Positions 15,873 through 24,133 of a DNA stretch of 40,624 bases are shown here, one piece after another. The stretch's first letter is position 1, and every line of letters begins with the position of its first letter. The notes below the pieces were generated by a model. It was not told where the DNA came from and did not search any database. It worked only from the letters and a program-made list of their open reading frames with translations. Where the stretch lies: NCBI GenBank assembly GCA_037388705.1, contig JARRJY010000032.1, positions 1 through 40,624 on the forward strand, written 5' to 3'. Position numbers and translations under genes: made by a program. This stretch comes from JARRJY01 sp037388705. Lineage in GTDB: Bacteria > Pseudomonadota > Gammaproteobacteria > UBA6429 > Thiohalophilaceae.

Positions 15873-16199
15873 ATGCCTAAGCCAGAGAAACATGTGTTCA
15901 TTTGTGTGCAACAACGTCCACCAGGCCACCCACGTGGTTCTTGTGCAGAGAAAGGCTGCGGAGAAATTTATGAAGAGTTCATGAATGAACTGCAAGTTCG
16001 CAATTGCTTTGACAAGGTTGCAATCACTAATACAGGTTGTTTAGGACCATGTATGACAGGCCCGAGTGTTCTGGTTTATCCTGAAGGTGTTATGTATGGC
16101 ATAACCAACAAAGAAGATGTTAAAGAAGTTTTTGATTCACATCTGTTGGGTGACACGGTGGTTGATCGCCTAAAAGTTCCTGAAGAGATTTGGGGTTAA
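15873..16199 (+). CDS. Thioredoxin-like [2Fe-2S] ferredoxin (FeSI type)
   Basis: The 108-aa product has the C-x12-C and C-x3-C arrangement of thioredoxin-fold [2Fe-2S] ferredoxins: C11, C24, C56 and C60. Typical motifs are VFICVQQRPPGHPRGSCAEKG and NTGCLGPCMTGPSVLVYPEG. Azotobacter FeSI (the Shethna protein I group) belongs to this family and is encoded in a nif cluster. The electron partner is not known. AGAGGAA precedes the ATG. The next gene starts 3 bases after its stop, so both are likely translated together. Confidence 0.92.
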   Translation: MPKPEKHVFICVQQRPPGHPRGSCAEKGCGEIYEEFMNELQVRNCFDKVAITNTGCLGPCMTGPSVLVYPEGVMYGITNKEDVKEVFDSHLLGDTVVDRLKVPEEIWG

Positions 16200-16202
16200 A
16201 GC

Positions 16203-16712
16203 ATGAGCGGTCAGGTATTGTTTCATAGTGAAGAAATCTACTTTGGAGACAATATCCCTGCAGAAATTAAACACGTGTTGTTAGAAGCAACACGTGTTTA
16301 CCCTGATCTAGCTGCTACCGAAGCCTTGCTTGAAAAAGCCCATGACATGGCACCGAAACAGCTGGAAGTTTATTACGCCCGGTACAAGTTTTATTTTTAT
16401 AACAAACGTCTCGAGCTGGCCGAAAAAGTTGCACGGCAAGGTTTAAAAGAAGCAGCGATACAGGCCGGTTTCGATGAAGACTGGACCCGTCTCGATCAAA
16501 ACACAACAAACTGGTCAAAACCAGACGATATTGAACGTTTTTATCTTTATACATTAAAAGCGCTTGGCTTTATCTTGATGCGCCAGGAACGTTTTACTGA
16601 ATCTGAATCTGTCCTGGAAAATCTTGCCCGGCTCGATCAGCTTGATAATGTTGGTGGCTCTGTAGTGATGGATATCCTCAGCGGTTTACAGGAGTCAGTT
16701 GATGCAGCCTGA
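16203..16712 (+). CDS. TPR-like conserved nif-cluster protein
   Basis: This is a 169-aa soluble protein. The central part has paired helices typical of TPR repeats: ATEALLEKAHDMAPKQLEVYYARYKFYFYNKRLELAEKVARQGL and LYTLKALGFILMRQERFTESESVLENLARLDQLD, each read here as a repeat pattern and not as one motif. Proteins of this kind follow the FeSI-type ferredoxin in several nif clusters. A binding-adapter role is plausible; no function is known. Its end overlaps the next gene by 11 bases, indicating coupled translation. Confidence 0.8.
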   Translation: MSGQVLFHSEEIYFGDNIPAEIKHVLLEATRVYPDLAATEALLEKAHDMAPKQLEVYYARYKFYFYNKRLELAEKVARQGLKEAAIQAGFDEDWTRLDQNTTNWSKPDDIERFYLYTLKALGFILMRQERFTESESVLENLARLDQLDNVGGSVVMDILSGLQESVDAA

Positions 16713-17103
16713 TCAGAATTCAGAACAAGCTCAAACAGACATCAGTACCATCATTGCATCACATTCCGAGCTGGGTGAGAAAGTCTGTAGTGTACTGCAT
16801 AAAGAAGTTAACAAGCTTGGTCTTGATAGTAATGTTGTGAACGGTCTGCAATTCGATGCACTGAGTTTTACGCTTAACCGTGATCCGTTTTCACAACAGG
16901 ATAGCCTTGAAGGTAGCTGGACGAATCAACAAGGTATAAAAATCGGCAGCATGCTGTTCCATGGTGATGGTAGCTTCTTTGCAGAATATGATGTTGTGCA
17001 ACCCCATCCAACGAAAAAGAAGTGGTTCGTCGAGGCCGTATCGGCCTGGGGTAATGCTGCCGGGATAAAATCTGAAGCACGCTTGTTGCCTATGCCTGAA
17101 TAA
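16702..17103 (+). CDS. Conserved unknown protein at the end of the nifENX operon
   Basis: The 133-aa product has no motif I recognise. It has an N-terminal helical part and a C-terminal half rich in aromatic residues with the look of beta strands (GSMLFHGDGSFFAEYDV, KKWFVEAVSAWGN). ATG at 16702 is chosen over the TTG just upstream because CAGGAG lies at 16689-16694. It overlaps the TPR-like gene and is the last clear member of the operon. The position suggests a nif role; the function is unknown. Confidence 0.72.
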   Translation: MQPDQNSEQAQTDISTIIASHSELGEKVCSVLHKEVNKLGLDSNVVNGLQFDALSFTLNRDPFSQQDSLEGSWTNQQGIKIGSMLFHGDGSFFAEYDVVQPHPTKKKWFVEAVSAWGNAAGIKSEARLLPMPE

Positions 17104-17205
17104 AGAATCAGTTTGTCGTTAAGTATACGTAATTACAAAAAACCATATAGAAAATATGTTAAATAGTAGAAGTTATCTATATATATAGTATGAGGCCGAT
17201 ACACG

Positions 17206-18189
17206 ATGGTGAATGTAGACAATATCAAACGAAATGAAATCTACCAGTTATTGTTGGAGCAGCCACTTACAGGCCAGATTGAAGAGGCAATGATCGGTCT
17301 GACCTGGACATATTGCCAGGTAAATCAGGAACCTGGACTCAGCATGAGCCTGGGTAAGTCAACCCGGACCTTGCCTTGGTCAGGCAGTTTACGCGGCAGG
17401 AATGCTAAGTCGGTAGCTGAATGGATAACCAGCTGGAATAGCCATGAAGCGAATATTGCCATGGCAACAATCAATGCAGCCATGAATGCAGATAACACAT
17501 TACTGGCTGCCAGTGAGGCAATTAATAATGATGCCCCTGCTAACTTGTCAGTGTTTGAATATTTCCTTCCTCGAATCACTAATAAAAATGTTGTCGTCAT
17601 TGGTCGTTATCCGGGTCTGGAGCGATATTCCGATAAATGCAATATGACGGTAATTGAGCGAATGCCTGGAGATTTAGACTTACCCGATCAGGCGGCAGAG
17701 TTTCTTGTTCCGAAAGCGGATTGGGTATTCCTGACTGCTAGTAGTATTCCCAATAAAACGTTTCCACGGCTTGCAGAGTTAGCCATCGACACTAATCTGG
17801 TATTGATGGGACCAACTGTACCGTGGTTATCCGAGTTATCTGAATTTGGTGTTGATTTCCTGGCCGGGGTAAGCGTTACCGATAAAGAATTATTAAAGCA
17901 GACTGTTGCTGAAGGTGGTGGTACGCGAATTTTTGAAACCGGTGTTCAATACCATGTTGCCGATCTGGGTAAGTTAGAGATGAATGTATATGAAACGGCC
18001 ATCAGTGACCTGGTTGCACGACGTGAGTCGCTTAAAAAAGAAATGGACCAGTGGTACAGCAATCTCAATAAAGGGCGCTATCCTCGTTATCAGGAATTAC
18101 AAACTATAGATCAGGAATTAACTATATTTGACAGTCGCTTTAAGCGCCTGTGGGATGCACGCAATAGTGGATATGCTTCAATGTCATAA
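17206..18189 (+). CDS. DUF364/DUF4213 protein (putative heavy-metal chelation domain)
   Basis: The 327-aa protein fits the DUF4213-DUF364 pair. The N-terminal half includes IGLTWTYCQ and SWNSHEANIAMATINAAMNA. The C-terminal Rossmann-like half contains NVVVIGRYPGLERY, ADWVFLTASSIPNKTFPRLAELA and LMGPTVPWLSELSEFGVDFLAGV, as in proteins suspected of metal or cofactor chelation. The last 60 residues are a charged helical extension. It sits between the nifENX operon and the molybdate genes, so handling of Mo or FeMo-co precursors is possible but inferred. The 102-base upstream spacer is AT-rich with no sigma-54 site. Confidence 0.82.
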   Translation: MVNVDNIKRNEIYQLLLEQPLTGQIEEAMIGLTWTYCQVNQEPGLSMSLGKSTRTLPWSGSLRGRNAKSVAEWITSWNSHEANIAMATINAAMNADNTLLAASEAINNDAPANLSVFEYFLPRITNKNVVVIGRYPGLERYSDKCNMTVIERMPGDLDLPDQAAEFLVPKADWVFLTASSIPNKTFPRLAELAIDTNLVLMGPTVPWLSELSEFGVDFLAGVSVTDKELLKQTVAEGGGTRIFETGVQYHVADLGKLEMNVYETAISDLVARRESLKKEMDQWYSNLNKGRYPRYQELQTIDQELTIFDSRFKRLWDARNSGYASMS

Positions 18190-18191
18190 CA

Positions 18192-18767
18192 TTATGGACG
18201 TTTGCCTGGGCATGACTGATTTCGCTGGCCGCTAGCACTTTTGTTTAAACGAGAATGACGTAAATTATTGAGTGGTTGCAGACTCTTATAACCACCGTGA
18301 CAACGCCACTGGATTTCGGCAAGAAGGGAAAGTGCGATATCGGCTGAGCTGTTACCACCGAGCTCAATGCCAGCAGGTGCAGATAACCTGTCCAGCAGCT
18401 GTTTGTCATTTAAAGAGGGTAAAGCTTCATTAATGACAGACTGGGCTCGTGCGGCGGAAGCAACCAGGTACACATGTTCAGCATCATGGTTAAGAAGGTT
18501 AACCACCGACTGCACATCTTCTTCATGAGCGCGGGCAATCACGGCATGGGTTGAAGCCGGCAATGACCAGGGCTCATCGTTAAAGTGATGATGCACAAGC
18601 TTGACACGTGTTGGCCATGGGAACTGATCAAGTTGCGTTGCACTGACCGTGATGGTGTAATCCATTTGCTCGGCAAGCTTAACCAGCTGACGGGCCATTT
18701 CACCACAACCCAGCACCAGTAAATGTGCGGTTGAAGTATTAGAATGAGAAAGTTGAGAGTTAGACAT
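18192..18767 (-). CDS. XdhC/CoxI-like protein
   Basis: The 191-aa product corresponds to the Rossmann-like C-terminal domain of XdhC/CoxI proteins, which handle and sulfurate molybdenum cofactor before insertion into hydroxylases. HLLVLGCGEMARQLVKLA (about 15-32) is a dinucleotide-binding start, and RLSAPAGIELGGNSSADIALSLLAEI is the classical XdhC C-terminal signature. The N-terminal XdhC domain with its Cys is absent. ATG at 18767 is chosen over a TTG at 18776. Lying between DUF364 and modABC, it may deal with molybdenum supply to nitrogenase; this is inference. Confidence 0.82.
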   Translation of the reverse strand: MSNSQLSHSNTSTAHLLVLGCGEMARQLVKLAEQMDYTITVSATQLDQFPWPTRVKLVHHHFNDEPWSLPASTHAVIARAHEEDVQSVVNLLNHDAEHVYLVASAARAQSVINEALPSLNDKQLLDRLSAPAGIELGGNSSADIALSLLAEIQWRCHGGYKSLQPLNNLRHSRLNKSASGQRNQSCPGKRP

Positions 18768-18866
18768 GCAAAGCAACCTTGCTAAAGAAGATTTTATTAA
18801 TAACGAGTTGTATAACGATACACGTTTTATACTCTATCACAAGACGCCAACTAGTGGTCGTACGGG

Positions 18867-19190
18867 CTGGCACAGATCATTGATGATATCATTCGCCCGG
18901 GTACAGAAAACGATGTCATTTCCTTGCCAACCCCTTTATTAAAAGGTTTAACTGAATGGTTACAACTGGAAGCGGATGATATCGAGATCGATAGTGAATT
19001 TTATGAAAAAGTGGATGTAGCTGGTGGGCCAATCACCATCTACCTGGTCCGATTTAAAGATATCGAGCCACCTTACGAAGCGGCTGAAAGAGTTGATGCA
19101 AAATTTGTCTTACTCACGGAAATGCGTGATTTACCACCGGCAGAGCTTGATTTATTACGCCGTGCCTATGCAGTAATAATGGAAGGTTAA
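18867..19190 (+). CDS. Small conserved protein before modA, possible CTG start
   Basis: The reading frame is open from 18855, after a TAG at 18852, but contains no ATG or GTG before the conserved part. Starting at CTG 18867 gives 107 aa whose N-terminus reads as a natural helix (AQIIDDIIRPGTENDVISLP). Starting at TTG 18924 gives 88 aa and would cut that helix. The C-terminal half is acidic (GGPITIYLVRFKDIEPPYEAAERV, DLPPAELDLLRRAY). It precedes modA by 21 bases and is probably co-transcribed with modABC. No family is recognised. The odd start could be a rare CTG, a mutation, or an assembly error. Confidence 0.6.
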   Translation: MAQIIDDIIRPGTENDVISLPTPLLKGLTEWLQLEADDIEIDSEFYEKVDVAGGPITIYLVRFKDIEPPYEAAERVDAKFVLLTEMRDLPPAELDLLRRAYAVIMEG

Positions 19191-19211
19191 TAAAGTTTTG
19201 GAATAATAAAT

Positions 19212-19964
19212 ATGCGCTTAGTTGTTTTAACAGCATATTTTTTCTTTAGCCTTAACCAGGTCGCATTAGCCGACAAGGTACTTGTTGCTGTCGCCAGTAA
19301 TGCACTCAAAGCATTACAAAGTGTAAAAAAAGAATTTGAAAAAGACACGGGGCATAAGTTACAAATCAGTAGTGGTTCAACGGGCAAACTTTATGCACAA
19401 ATTGTCAACGGTGCGCCTTATGATGTCTTTCTTGCTGCTAACGTACGTGAACCAGAAAAACTCGAAAATACCGGTTTCATTGTTAATGGTTCACGTTTTA
19501 CCTACGCACGTGGCAAGCTGGCCTTATGCAGTACCACCCTGGAGCTTGACGAGGTAAAAGCCAAACAACTTTTAACCTCGGGCAAGTTTAATCGCCTTGC
19601 ATTGGCCAGCCCAAGAACTGCACCGTATGGGGCAGCGGCTAAACAAGTGTTAGAAAAGCTTTCTGCATGGAAACAAAATAAAAGAAAGTTTATTAAAGGT
19701 GAAAATATATCCCAGGCCTACCAGTTTACTGCTTCAGGTAATGTTGAGCTGGGCTTTGTTGCCCTGGCACAAACCTGGAAAAATAAAATATCACCCTTTA
19801 AAACGTGCTGGGATGTACCGGAAAGTTATTATTCACCACTGGAGCAACAGGCGGTGTGGTTAAAGCGGGGTAAAAATAACCCTGTAGCCAAGGAATTTGT
19901 CGACTATCTTAAGAGTGGCAAGGTAAAAAACATTTTTAGTAACGACTTCGGTTATGGTACTTAA
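19212..19964 (+). CDS. modA: Molybdate-binding periplasmic protein
   Basis: ModA captures molybdate in the periplasm for the ModBC importer. The 250-aa product has a signal peptide ending near VALA at residue 20. The mature part contains ASNALKALQSV, ISSGSTGKLYAQIVNGAPYDVFLAANV and SPRTAPYGAAAKQVL, segments that line the oxyanion site in ModA. The GSTGKLYAQI loop with Ser and Thr is present. It is transcribed with modB and modC. Molybdate import directly supports FeMo-cofactor synthesis here. Identity is secure. Confidence 0.95.
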   Translation: MRLVVLTAYFFFSLNQVALADKVLVAVASNALKALQSVKKEFEKDTGHKLQISSGSTGKLYAQIVNGAPYDVFLAANVREPEKLENTGFIVNGSRFTYARGKLALCSTTLELDEVKAKQLLTSGKFNRLALASPRTAPYGAAAKQVLEKLSAWKQNKRKFIKGENISQAYQFTASGNVELGFVALAQTWKNKISPFKTCWDVPESYYSPLEQQAVWLKRGKNNPVAKEFVDYLKSGKVKNIFSNDFGYGT

Positions 19965-20003
19965 ATTTATGCCGGTACAGGTGATAGGGTATTTAAAGTA
20001 TTC

Positions 20004-20687
20004 ATGATTAGCGATATCGACATCCAGGCCATACTTGTAACATTAAAGCTTTCAGCATTAACCGTGTTGATCTTGCTGGTAGTGAGTATTCCGCTTGCCT
20101 GGTGGTTAGCCCATACGCGCAGTCGTTTTAAAGTCAGTGTTGAAACAGTCACGGCTTTGCCTTTGGTTTTACCGCCAACCGTACTGGGTTTTTATTTACT
20201 GGTGTTTATGGGAGCACAAGGCCCGCTGGGTAAATTCTGGATCGAACTGACCGGGCAACCCCTGTCGTTTTCATTTACCGGGTTGGTGATCGCATCGTGT
20301 ATTTATTCCTTACCCTTTGTGGTGCAACCAATACAGGCCGCGTTTGAACGACTGGACAAGTCAGCCATCGAGGCAGCATGGACGCTGGGTGCATCACGCG
20401 CAAAAGCCTTTTTGACCGTGGTGTTACCGCAGTCGCGCCGGGGTTTAATCACGGCCATTGTGCTTGGCTTTGCCCATACTATGGGCGAGTTTGGTGTAGT
20501 ACTCATGGTCGGTGGTAACATCGCCGGTGAAACCAAGGTCGTGTCCATCGCCATTTATGAACATGTTGAAGTATTGGAATATGCATCTGCACACATGCTG
20601 GCCGCATTATTGTTAGTCTTTTCTTTTGTTGTATTGTTTATCGTTTATGGTATGAATCGCCGTATGCAAATGGGCTTTCATCAATGA
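20004..20687 (+). CDS. modB: Molybdate ABC transporter permease
   Basis: ModB is the membrane channel of the molybdate importer. The 227-aa product has about five hydrophobic segments. It contains TALPLVLPPTVLGFYLL and the EAA-type cytoplasmic loop EAAWTLGASRAKAFLTVVLP that docks to ModC. It starts 39 bases after modA, and its last bases overlap the modC start (ATGA at 20684-20687), so it is translationally coupled. Identity is secure. Confidence 0.95.
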   Translation: MISDIDIQAILVTLKLSALTVLILLVVSIPLAWWLAHTRSRFKVSVETVTALPLVLPPTVLGFYLLVFMGAQGPLGKFWIELTGQPLSFSFTGLVIASCIYSLPFVVQPIQAAFERLDKSAIEAAWTLGASRAKAFLTVVLPQSRRGLITAIVLGFAHTMGEFGVVLMVGGNIAGETKVVSIAIYEHVEVLEYASAHMLAALLLVFSFVVLFIVYGMNRRMQMGFHQ

Positions 20688-21784
20688 CACAGCTTGATAT
20701 TGATATTGAATTAAAACGCAAGGAGTTCCAGCTAGACCTGCAAATCTCCTTGCCTGAGTCCGGCATCACCGCGTTACTCGGTCCATCAGGTAGTGGTAAG
20801 AGTACCGCCCTGCGCGTCATCGCCGGCCTGGAAAAACCACAGCAGGGAATGATCAAGCGTGGGCAACGTACCTGGTTCGATGCAGAGAAGAAAGTTTTTT
20901 TACCACCACAACAACGCCGGCTTGGCATGGTGTTCCAGGACTACGCCCTGTTTGAACATTTAACCGTGGCTGAAAACGTTGCCTATGGACTGCCAAAGGA
21001 AGCACGTGATTACCACGTCAATTACTGGCTGAAACATTTACATATTGAAGAGTATGCCGAACGCTACCCGGCAAATCTTTCCGGTGGACAACGTCAACGT
21101 GTGGCATTGGCGAGATGCATGGCCATTGAACCTGATCTGTTATTACTCGATGAACCTTTCTCTGCTGTTGATTTGTCATTGCGCCAGACCTTGCGTTACC
21201 AGTTAAAAGAACTAGTGAAAGATGTAAATCGACCGGTGTTAATCGTCAGTCATCATCTTGAAGATGCCCGCTACCTTGCCGATAACGTTGGTGTAATGGT
21301 GGAAGGGCAGTTACTGCAGTTTGGTAAAACCGCCGAGGTGTTTGCCAACCCGGTATGTTATACCGTGGCAAAAATCCTTGGCTGGGAAAACTTCCTGCAT
21401 ATTGACGAGATAGCGGGCACTACGGTTAAAGGTAAGTGGGGTAGTTTAACACTTGATGAAGAGCCTCATATTGAAATGAGATGGTTAAGTATTCGACCTG
21501 AACATGTGCGCATCGCCATACAGGGGCAAAGTGGTTTAACAGCAACTATCGAGGAAATTACTGACTATGGTGTATACCGTTCAGTGAAGTGTATCCTGCA
21601 AGATGGCACCATCATACATATGCACCGCGCATGGGATGAACCGTTACCCATCGAAGGCTCTACGGTCAGCCTGCATCTGCCACTGGTTAACATCAAGACA
21701 TTGCCGTCTTATATCCAGTCGATTAAAGCTTATCCAAAAGAAAAGTTTAAAAACATCAGTCCGGCCTTATCCCAAACCTCCTGA
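20684..21784 (+). CDS. modC: Molybdate ABC transporter ATP-binding protein
   Basis: ModC is the ATPase of the molybdate importer. The 366-aa product has Walker A GPSGSGKS (33-40), the signature LSGGQRQRVALARCM (about 132-146), Walker B LLLLDEPFS (about 150-158) and an H-loop His in VSHHLEDARYL. The C-terminal 130 residues form the TOBE/MOP-like regulatory domain that binds molybdate in ModC proteins. It overlaps modB by 4 bases. Identity is secure. Confidence 0.95.
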   Translation: MTQLDIDIELKRKEFQLDLQISLPESGITALLGPSGSGKSTALRVIAGLEKPQQGMIKRGQRTWFDAEKKVFLPPQQRRLGMVFQDYALFEHLTVAENVAYGLPKEARDYHVNYWLKHLHIEEYAERYPANLSGGQRQRVALARCMAIEPDLLLLDEPFSAVDLSLRQTLRYQLKELVKDVNRPVLIVSHHLEDARYLADNVGVMVEGQLLQFGKTAEVFANPVCYTVAKILGWENFLHIDEIAGTTVKGKWGSLTLDEEPHIEMRWLSIRPEHVRIAIQGQSGLTATIEEITDYGVYRSVKCILQDGTIIHMHRAWDEPLPIEGSTVSLHLPLVNIKTLPSYIQSIKAYPKEKFKNISPALSQTS

Positions 21785-21791
21785 TAATATT

Positions 21792-22259
21792 ATGCAACAA
21801 CCAACAACGATTAGAGAGGCAACTCTTTACGATGTCGATGCGTTAGAAACCTGTTACAACAGCTATTCTCTCTAAACTGACTTTGAATGTAACCCAGACA
21901 AGCAAAAACGTGGGCTGGAAAAACTCATCATGGAACAAATCAAAAACAAGGCATGTTTATTTGTTGCTGAACAGGCATCAAACATTATTGGCATGTGCAG
22001 TTGCCAGGCACTGGTGTCCACCGCCGAAGCGAAGGTGGCAAAAGTTGGCCTGGTTGAAGACGTGGTTGTGGATAACGCCTTCCGTGGAAATGGTGTAGGT
22101 AAAGCCATGTTACAGCACATGGAACAATGGGCAAAACAGCAGGGCATGACACGCCTGCAGTTAATGGCTGACAGTACAAACAGCAATGCCATTGATTTCT
22201 ACCAGTCCAGGGACTGGCAAGGCACGCAACTTGTCACCCTGAAAAAATCCATCAGTTAA
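21792..22259 (+). pseudogene. GNAT acetyltransferase interrupted by in-frame TAA
   Basis: One frame runs from ATG 21792 to 22259 (155 codons) and is broken only by TAA at 21873-21875, codon 28. After it the frame continues intact with the GNAT core: AKVGLVEDVVVDNAFRGNGVGKAML contains the acetyl-CoA loop RGNGVGKA, and DSTNSNAIDFYQSRDW is the typical C-terminal segment. A CAA glutamine codon turned into TAA is the simplest explanation. A restart at ATG 21930 could still give a 109-aa protein. The gene follows modC by 7 bases. A sequencing error cannot be excluded. Confidence 0.8.
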
Positions 22260-22263
22260 AAAA

Positions 22264-22355
22264 GATCCCCTCTCCCATGATTGGGAAAGGATTATGACTG
22301 CCCGGACGCAGGAGGTAGAGCAATGCATGGAGCAATTGCCGAGGGTGAGGGTTGA
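22264..22355. repeat. Degenerate CCCTCTCCC-type repeat element
   Basis: The stretch begins GATCCCCTCTCCC and ends GAGGGTGAGGGTTGATC, imperfect inverted ends about 90 bases apart. This resembles widespread short dispersed repeats that read CCCTCTCCC...GGGTGAGGG. It is related to the hairpin at 9170-9188. A 64-aa frame through it is not credible. Confidence 0.5.
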
Positions 22356-22365
22356 TCATACCGGT

Positions 22366-22381
22366 TGTCGTAAACACGACA
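22366..22381 (+). promoter_or_regulatory. NifA-type upstream activator site for nifX2
   Basis: TGTCGTAAACACGACA fits TGT-N10-ACA and is almost a full palindrome (TTGTCGT-AAAC-ACGACAA). It is centred about 149 bases before the predicted start. Confidence 0.75.
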
Positions 22382-22495
22382 ATTGCCAGGTAATCACGGA
22401 CACGCTATTTCCTGATTATCACTTGCACTCCCTGCAAGTTATTGTCTTTACTGGTTTTTCTGCTTGCTGGAAGTATCTCGTTGAGTAAATGAAAC

Positions 22496-22511
22496 TGGAA
22501 CGATTCATGCT
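22496..22511 (+). promoter_or_regulatory. Sigma-54 promoter for nifX2
   Basis: TGGAACGATTCATGCT, GG-N10-GC. Predicted start near 22522; the ATG at 22557 has GCGGAGAG upstream. Confidence 0.8.
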
Positions 22512-22556
22512 GTAGTTACATTAAGTTACTTAAAAGTAATCAATGCGGAGAGAATT

Positions 22557-23033
22557 ATGAGTGAACTTGCCGAAGTTAGTAGTGTTGCAGAGATCAGTGA
22601 CGATGAAACTTTGCTGAGGGTAGCGTTTGCCACCCGCAACGGTGAGCGGGTCAATCAACACTTTGGCTCATCACAGGGCTTCGAGATTTACGGCATACGT
22701 GCAGATGAAACCCAGCATATCGCCAGTAAATCCTTCAACAAGGAAAAACAGGACGGCAACGAAGACAAGCTCAAACCCAAGCTGGCATTCCTGCACGGTT
22801 GTGACCTGGTTTATGTAGGTTCCATCGGCGGCTCCGCCACCAAGCAACTCATCATGCTCGGTATCAATCCTGTTGTGGTTAATGGTGCTCCGGCCATTGA
22901 CGAAATAGTCAAAGAGTTACAGCAGGAACTTAGTGATGGTATGTCTCCCATGCTGCAACGTGTGATGAAACAAAAAACCGGCAAGAGTGAAAACCGCTTT
23001 GATGACATGGAAGACGAAGGCTGGGATGAATAA
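22557..23033 (+). CDS. Second NifX-family protein
   Basis: This encodes 158 aa of the NifX/NafY cofactor-binding fold: RVAFATRNGERVNQHFGSSQGF with H35, then DLVYVGSIGGSATKQL. Its C-terminal tail NRFDDMEDEGWDE is nearly that of the nifX in the nifEN operon (NRFDAMEEDGWDE), so the two are paralogues by duplication. It has its own sigma-54 promoter and NifA-type site and stands alone. A second carrier could serve cofactor storage or a different NifB-co route; this is inference. Confidence 0.9.
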   Translation: MSELAEVSSVAEISDDETLLRVAFATRNGERVNQHFGSSQGFEIYGIRADETQHIASKSFNKEKQDGNEDKLKPKLAFLHGCDLVYVGSIGGSATKQLIMLGINPVVVNGAPAIDEIVKELQQELSDGMSPMLQRVMKQKTGKSENRFDDMEDEGWDE

Positions 23034-23110
23034 ACCCGCCACGATCTAAGACGAATTCATTACTTTTCTTTTTCACACTCAGGGCCAACACATAGTCCTG
23101 AGCTTCATAT

Positions 23111-23791
23111 TCACGCAGAGGCCGTACGAGCACTTAAATGATAAACCTTGTAGGTGACGTGCTGCGTGGCTGGCGGTGACGTGCTTACCTGGTCTTCGAC
23201 AACACTCTCAACATGCTTTAGCTCGATCTCAAAGTCACTGGCGTAGAGCGAGATGAGCTCAGCATCCACCTGTTCACTAAAATTCAAATGTCGATTATCT
23301 GCCGTGTCCTCAATGGTGAGGAGAAAAATATTCGTTGTTTCGGATACGATGGTATGCAGGTGGCTAACGTAGAGAGAGCGAATGTCCTTAGGTAAGGCCG
23401 TGAGCGCGGCACGGTCATAGACCGTATCGATCTGGCCAAGTATGGACTTGTTCAGTGCAAAGTAGTTACCGCACAGGATGCTGATATTACCATGGGTCCA
23501 TAGGCTGAAGTCAGCCAGTTTCCGTTTAACAGGTTGTAAATGGTTTTCTTTAAAGAAAGCCTTGACCGCAATGGGGCTCAACTCTACACCGATCACCTTG
23601 TAGCCTTGCTCAGCCAGCCAGAGTATGTCCAGACTTTTGCCGCAGAGTGGCACGAAGATTTTTTTACCGTGTGGGATATTGAGCGCTGGCCAGAACCGCA
23701 CCAGGTGTTTGTTAACCAAGATCTGGTGAAAATCGTCGGTTTGTTTGTTACGCCACATTTGCAGCCAGAGATGGTCATCATGAGAGATCAT
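23111..23791 (-). CDS. tpm: Thiopurine S-methyltransferase family protein
   Basis: The 226-aa product matches the bacterial TPMT family, SAM-dependent methyltransferases that act on thiopurines and on selenite or tellurite. Diagnostic segments are TDDFHQILVNKHLVRFWPAL near the N-terminus, KKIFVPLCGKSLDILWLAEQGYKVIGVELSPIAVKAFF (cited as the SAM site, read in parts VPLCGKS, LAEQG and GVELS), and TVYDRAALTALP. It is convergent with nifX2 and has no sigma-54 promoter. A nif role is not suggested by its promoter. Confidence 0.88.
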   Translation of the reverse strand: MISHDDHLWLQMWRNKQTDDFHQILVNKHLVRFWPALNIPHGKKIFVPLCGKSLDILWLAEQGYKVIGVELSPIAVKAFFKENHLQPVKRKLADFSLWTHGNISILCGNYFALNKSILGQIDTVYDRAALTALPKDIRSLYVSHLHTIVSETTNIFLLTIEDTADNRHLNFSEQVDAELISLYASDFEIELKHVESVVEDQVSTSPPATQHVTYKVYHLSARTASA

Positions 23792-23940
23792 CTCGCGCTT
23801 TCCTCTTGCAGCGGGGTGCTGGTCTGAGCCAGCGTCAATGTTGTAAGCAGCAACAGAAAGCGATGGTAACTAGAAACAAGTAAGCTATGTGGTGGACTGA
23901 GGTGATAATCAGGCATGGTATTGTCTTCTCATGATGTAGT

Positions 23941-23982
23941 GTAATGTGCTTTCGCAACGAACTCGTCGAATAGGCACATTAC
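23941..23982. repeat. Perfect 9-bp inverted repeat upstream of tpm
   Basis: GTAATGTGC (23941-23949) is repeated inverted as GCACATTAC (23974-23982), with 24 bases between. It could be an operator or an RNA stem in the tpm leader. Confidence 0.5.
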
Positions 23983-24073
23983 TTCCTGGGAAGGCGCATG
24001 CAGACCGAAATGGTACTCAAATCATCCTAACATAGATCACCAATTTTAATATAAAGGATATTTGGGGCCAGAG

Positions 24074-24106
24074 AAAAAACACAACACGTAATCAACAATG
24101 TGTCGT
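24074..24106 (-). terminator. Probable terminator after the 64-aa gene
   Basis: On the minus strand ACGACAC pairs with GTGTTGT (one G-U) and is followed by GTTTTTTC. It lies 28 bases after the stop of the 64-aa gene. A T-run on the plus side (24111-24116) may make it bidirectional. Confidence 0.5.
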
Positions 24107-24133
24107 TGAGTTTTTTACTCTGACTCCAGGTAT

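Larger units (their letters stand above)
23792..24133. other. Gene-free spacer of about 340 bases
   Basis: No credible coding frame is seen. It holds a 9-bp inverted repeat (23941-23982) upstream of the methyltransferase gene and a terminator-like hairpin (24074-24106). No GG-N10-GC promoter is found. Confidence 0.6.

Noticed and set aside
18801..18832. CGTTAT repeats on the minus strand recalling ModE half-sites before modA
   Set aside because: Only short half-site matches in direct orientation and a TGTAT-N4-ATACA dyad are visible; too weak to call an operator.
18867..18883. TGGCAC resembling a sigma-54 -24 element before modA
   Set aside because: The spacing to the next TTGA is 11 and GC is absent; the sequence also lies inside the coding-like region.
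22294..22488. 64-aa frame downstream of the GNAT remnant
   Set aside because: It runs through the CCCTCTCCC-type repeat and a NifA-type site and has no protein-like composition.
23060..23105. CTCAGG/CCTGAG hairpin between nifX2 and tpm
   Set aside because: Only six pairs with a 13-base loop and no T-tract on either strand; too weak for a terminator call.
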